Source: Euborellia annulipes
Lineage: Eukaryota; Arthropoda; Insecta; Dermaptera; Anisolabididae
Length of the DNA: 64,000 nt
Direction of reading: 5' to 3'
NCBI GenBank assembly: GCA_023213315.1
Contig: JAKCPI010005477.1
Span: forward strand, 62,001-126,000
This document shows positions 59,445 through 64,000 of the stretch, one piece after another. Every line of letters begins with the position of its first letter. Within the stretch, counting starts at the first letter, position 1. Under the pieces are notes generated by a model, which made no database searches, was not told the origin of the DNA, and saw nothing but the letters and a program-made list of their open reading frames with translations. Made by a program: the position numbers and the translations under genes.

Positions 59445-60271
59445 TATATGACTTATCCATATATGACCGCTTTTGTAAAATTGACAATCAAGTCTGAAAA
59501 AATTTGACTGAATCAGGATTGGGGTGTCGAAAGAAAAATATTCCAACCCAGACATCGGTGACAACTCTACCCCCTCTTAAATTTGTCAACACCTCAGCCC
59601 TGGTTAAAATAGGTAAACGGAAGTAACAATTTGTTTTTTTGCCTTATTTTCGGTGAGAGATCGTCAAAAACAAAATTTGGAGAAATATTTATATCTGTTC
59701 AACTCGCTGAATTTTATCTAAATCCTCCTCGAGTAGATTAAACATAAAAAAAAATCCGGAAATTCATTTTACTATATTTATTAAAACTGCCAGCATTCAT
59801 CAAGTGATTATTTTTTTACGCGATTAATCGATGCGCCAATCTGCAGAAAATGAATAAATCATCTGTTCGTCATCGTACTAGAATTTGCAACGTCATTTTT
59901 GTATATTGATGCAGGCGCTTTGGGAATTTTATCAATCTCTCCCTCCCCCTCCCCCCTTCCTTACACACATCAACTCTACAAAGAATTTGGTGACGGAAAT
60001 GTGCGCATCTGAATATATTATTCAAAATGATAATCTCTTTATTATTTTTTTTTTCTGTATATATATAACTTTTTAATATTCAAGAGTCACACATTATTTA
60101 CATATTCTTAATAAAAGATAAACGAAAATAAAAATTCAGAAATTAGTAGGCTTAATTTTACTAATGCATCAAAGAACTCACATTTTAATGAAATATCATC
60201 CATATCATTAAGTCTCTCAAATGATGTTATCGAACGTGTGTGCACATATTTATATGTATAATATATATGCA
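59445..60271. other. AT-rich DNA, no named feature
   Basis: A CT-rich tract occurs at 59935-59962. I see no repeat boundary or gene. Confidence 0.4.
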
Positions 60272-60435
60272 CTTGACCTATAGCTCAGAGGTAGAGCATT
60301 ACCTTCTGGAGCCAAAGGTCGAGGTTTCGCATCCCGTCCGAGGTCAAATTTTTTTTTTTAAATGGATACCAATCAATTGAAATAATTAGGGATGGGGTCT
60401 AAATGGCTTCAAATGCCGAAAAAGGCATTAAAACA
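60272..60435 (+). mobile_element. tRNA-derived SINE
   Basis: The head has an A box (tagctcagaggtagagc) and a B box (aggtttcgcatccc) closed by tgacct/aggtca, so it resembles a whole tRNA. The tail has an A-rich joint, then aatcaattgaaataatta, ggggtctaaatgg and gccgaaaaaggc. The tail recurs with different heads elsewhere in the window. Confidence 0.75.
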
Positions 60436-60945
60436 AAGAAAAATATTTAACTATAACAATTAAATATTTAACAAAAAATCTGGTGTGAGAAGCACAGAAC
60501 ACAACTTTCTCTTACCAGTGTGCTTGTCACACCAGATTTTTCTGTCGAGATGTTTCCGCAGATATATTCGAATTAAAATTTATAAACATGGGAAAATATT
60601 TATATTTTGTTACCATGGTAACCATTTCTCCTATCTTTCTTATGAAGTACAGTGCTTCAATAGATTTGAAAGTCAAAATGAGAATATTCATTTTAAAGAG
60701 CATCTAAAAAATATTTGATTTTTGAATTTTAATCAAAATCGTTGTAACGAATTTTGAGAAAATAGAAAAAATTAAATCAATAAAGTACTAGTACTTTTTA
60801 TCCGATTTTGTTCACAAGCTTCGTGTTACGCCTCAGGGAGGTATTGAACTTAAATATAAAATTTCAACCTCCTAGCTCTTTTCGTTCTTGAGATATTTTG
60901 ACACAGACAGACCATGTCACGAAAACCACTTTCTTGGATTCAGGG

Positions 60946-61438
60946 CAGGGGCGGATCTAGGGGGGGGCAGTGGGGGCATGTGTCCCGGGCGGCAGATATC
61001 AGGGGGGCGGCAATTAAAGAAAGATTTATTAATTTTAAACTGGTAACCGTTGGCTCTAGTTGAAACATTTTGCTTTAATAGGAGAATTAAATTTAAGTGC
61101 ACAAGATTTTCTGTTTCAATAATATATTAATTTGATATTAACACTGGATGCGCATTTTGACACCATATGTGTCATCTTCAGAAGCGATCAGTATGTAATT
61201 CGCTTCTAAAGATGACACATATGGTGTCGAAATGCGCAACAAGTGTTAATATCAAATTAAAATATTATTGAAACAGAAAATCATGTGCACTTAAATTTAA
61301 TTCTCCTATTAAAGAAAGATTTACTAAAATAAAAAAAGGCAAAATGATATTAATTTTGTATAGAAAATTTTAAGGGAGGGGCGGCAAATTAAATTTTGCC
61401 CCCCCCCCCCCCTAAAAAATCTCCTAGTTCAGGGCCTG
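60946..61438. mobile_element. hAT-like MITE nested in family B and itself hosting a foldback
   Basis: It starts CAGGGGCGGATCTAG and ends TTCAGGGCCTG, with the 8-bp duplication attcaggg on both sides. It interrupts a family B copy at the point where B reads gattcagggGACC. A hammerhead-bearing foldback (61033-61315) is inserted within it. Its internal strand ends in runs of G and C. Confidence 0.8.
61033..61315. mobile_element. family E foldback with two hammerhead motifs
   Basis: The same family as 3.4-4.2 kb (taaactggtaaccgttgg, then gtttcaataatatattaat). The minus motif (61185-61143) has core CTGAAGA, stem II GACAC/GTGTC and AAAATGCGCATC. The plus motif (61203-61245) has core CTAAAGA, GAAATGCGCAAC and stem I CGCTT/AAGTG. 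Inserted in a hAT-like MITE. Confidence 0.65.
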
Positions 61439-61546
61439 ATTCAGGGGACCTCAAAACGTGAATATCCATCAAAATCTCGACATCCAATTTTTTACATGAA
61501 TCCAATACTTTCTCTCTCTATATTAACATATATATAGGTAAGAGCA

Positions 61547-62737
61547 AGTAAAAAAAAAAGAATTATATTAACAGTTATTGATATAAGAAGTTTTTGATTT
61601 TATCCTTTTATTTTTTTGGTTGGTTATGATTTTTTATCTTTATAAATTTTTTAAATTTATAACACTGGTATTGTGTATAAAAAATTGTTATTTATTTAAT
61701 TGTGTAGTGCCGCACAATTTTTATCGTGTGGCCAAAATTTATTTAAAAGGAATAAAAAAAAGTAAAACTGTGTCATCATTCCTTCCCAAGCCAGACGGTT
61801 TTTCGGCTAAAAATTTTCAAATTTCTCATTTTAATTTCAAATGAAGTAGCTTAATAGACTGGTGAATTATTATTGTAATATTCGAAAACATAAAACTCTA
61901 TTTCAAAAAACGTAATTATTATATAAGCTGAATGTGAAATATTTAAAAAAATATTCGTGAAAGTAATTCTTTCAGATACATTTAAATTAACTGTCAAAGT
62001 TGTCAAATTAATTAAAATATTTTACATTTCCGAAAATGGTTCATAACTTTATTGCAATTGACCGTAATGTACAATTAATTCATTAAAATATTACACAGAT
62101 AAAAATTCTATTGATATTATTATAAATAAACAGGAGAGTGAAAATCCATTGGTATAATTTATAAACATATGCCTGTCTGTCTGACTATCAATGTCAATAG
62201 TTGTGTAATAAAGATTATGCCATTCTGGAGCTTATTTACATATTTACATATTACATATAGAGACGGAGAAGGGAAGAGGTTCGCTCGGGAAGTGTTTGTT
62301 GTCTTGAAAAATGGCACAAATTGGCCAGAAATTTATGAACCGGAATCAAATGAAAAATATGAGCCCTTAAAGACCTAGCGTAGAAATTTAATCAAAAATC
62401 TATAATTGAATTTTAAAATAAAATTTGATAAGATAACTTAAATTGATCTAACGGAAATAAATTATATTCATCGCCTATATTATTCCCGCGGTCGGCGGAC
62501 GGAAATTAAATTACATTATATACTTGAACTTTTATTATAAATATATATAGAGAAAGTAAAAATCATATTAAAAGTGTTTTAATTTACTAACTTTTTGTCT
62601 GTCTATGGACCAAGGTGGTCGAGTATTCAAAAAGATTGAAAAAAGACCCCGTATCTATTTCAATTTATTGGTAGGAAATTATACATATATATAAGTTAAC
62701 AAATATAATAAACAAAATAAGAGTTTTTAAGAAGCAT
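61547..62737. other. AT-rich DNA, no supported gene
   Basis: Short frames at 61620-61844 and 62169-62378 lack splice or family support. 62255-62375 is GC-balanced and ends ...EIYEPESNEKYEPLKT before a stop, which could be a gene fragment. Confidence 0.3.
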
Positions 62738-63334
62738 AAAAAATATGGTGTAACTTGTCGCACAGTATACGATTTTCTCTTACCTTCGGTAATTGAAAAT
62801 TGTGTTCTCTGCTGTGTCAAACCAGATTTTTTGTGTACACATATATTTAAGTTCCGTCGATATATTAGAATTCAACTTGTTATATTTATAAACATTGAAA
62901 AATATTTTGAGATAATATTTTATTTATTTTATTACGATGACTTCTTACAAGAGTAAAGTGTAATTCAAACACATTTGATGAGAATATAGATTTTAAAGAG
63001 CAAAAAATAATTGATTTATCAATTTAAATGAAAATTGTTCCTGTGAATTTTGAGAAAAACAAAAAAAAAAAAAAAAAAACTGAAAAAGTACATCACTAAA
63101 GTACTAGTACTCTTTGGCCGATTTTGTTAATAAGCTTATTTTTGAATCTCAGTGGGGTACCTAAATTAATTATAAAATTTCATCCTCATAGCTCTTTTCG
63201 TTCTTGAGATATTTTGTTCACAAACAGACTCACTTTCTTAGACTCAGGGGGCCTCAAAACGTGTATTTCCATCAAAAGAATTTTTGACATGATTCTAATA
63301 TATTCTCTCTATATATATAGGTAAGAGAAAGTAA
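62738..63334 (-). mobile_element. family B element
   Basis: A minus-strand copy; the hairpin is at 62738-62835 (arms atatggtgtaact and tcaaaccagatttttt) and the left end ggtaagagaaagta at about 63321-63334. Confidence 0.8.
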
Positions 63335-64000
63335 AAAATTATAACTGAAATTTTTTAATTAAAATTATCCAATAATCTAGATTTTCAATAAAAATTATTT
63401 TCACTTCAAATGAGATTTTGTGACCATAAGTAAAAAAAAAAAATGGTAGATCAAGGAGTTAATCTACTGTTTGAAAACAACCTACACACCAAAGAAAAAA
63501 AAAAACTGGCTTCTTGTATCTTATTATAATAGACGCTAGAAAAACATTCATGTTATAAATAAACAAGAAGATTTTCGTATGCAGAGAACATTAAGCCTCT
63601 CTCGATAGAGACTACCAACAATTAAGAAAAAAAATAAAGAAATAGAATCCCCTTGGGGTCATTTTGTCGTCGAATTTTGAATCCAATTATAGCCCCTTCT
63701 CTTTCTAATTCCTTTCTGTTTTTACACAATAGATTGTAAATTTCGAGTATTTTTTTTAGACATGTATAATGTTGCAATTACAGGTTTCATTAAAAAAAAA
63801 ACATTTTTTTAAAAATGTTAATTTATTCAACGAAGCAAATTGTTTATTTTTATTATTAAATAAATAAAAAAAAAAAGACAGGAATCAATAGTTGAATTAT
63901 TAACATAATTTTATTTTTAATTTATTCTTGAAATTGCAAGAAAATAAATTAAGATATCTTGGCTTGCAAAATCAAGTGGAAAGTAGGCAATTCAAATAAT
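63335..64000. other. AT-rich DNA to the window end
   Basis: Homopolymer runs only; nothing else seen. Confidence 0.4.

Larger units (their letters stand above)
60473..61546 (-). mobile_element. family B element with two nested insertions
   Basis: A minus-strand copy with the hairpin at 60478-60545 and the left end at about 61546. It is interrupted at 60946-61438 by a hAT-like MITE, which itself contains a foldback. Confidence 0.8.

Noticed and set aside
60272..60345. Genuine tRNA gene
   Set aside because: The A and B boxes are good, but the anticodon arm does not pair with a seven-base loop, and the block is fused to a SINE tail found elsewhere.

Overview
This is AT-rich (roughly 70% or more A+T), intron-bearing animal DNA packed with small repeats. 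The one gene I can recognise is a Spätzle/neurotrophin-type cystine-knot ligand on the minus strand. Together with tRNA-derived SINEs, hAT-like and mariner-like MITEs and Penelope-type foldbacks, this points to an arthropod, possibly a repeat-rich crustacean; the species cannot be fixed from sequence alone. No bacterial operons, rRNA, CRISPR arrays or intact transposase/reverse transcriptase genes are visible.

Layout. 1-1.13 kb: tandemly duplicated segment carrying a MITE. 1.2-4.3 kb: nested repeats. 6.8-7.9 kb: last three coding exons of the Spätzle-like gene (signal peptide, short spacer, seven-cysteine knot, basic tail); its first exon lies to the right and is unresolved. 8-51 kb: mostly intergenic or intronic DNA with about 17 copies or fragments of one roughly 700-bp element ('B'), plus families A, C, D, E, G, H, SINEs and hAT-like MITEs. 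A 1.9-kb element at 40.96-42.87 kb has a TA target duplication and carries two or three exon-like pieces. 50.2-51.0 kb: tandem array of 162-182-bp units. 51.7-54.9 kb: partly duplicated region in which three consecutive exon-like pieces, one of only 21 nt, splice in phase into a possible small secreted protein. 55-64 kb: more nested repeats.

Most striking signal: about twenty positions on both strands show the parts of a minimal type I hammerhead ribozyme: a CUGANGA-like core, stem II, GAAA, a short palindromic stem III ending in U-H, and a closing stem I. They sit in inverted pairs inside foldback repeats. Hammerheads are known in Penelope-like retroelements, so these are probably non-autonomous relics of several such lineages. 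At 21.1-22.2 kb one copy has been split by a hAT-like MITE with a perfect 8-bp target duplication; removing the insert on paper leaves a canonical core.

How the parts relate: the host gene content is small (one secreted cystine-knot ligand, perhaps one small secreted protein). The rest is a layered record of transposition in which insertions can be ordered by nesting: H and G within B, C within B and within a hAT element, E within a hAT element within B, hAT within a hammerhead element, and a 1.9-kb element within a hammerhead element.
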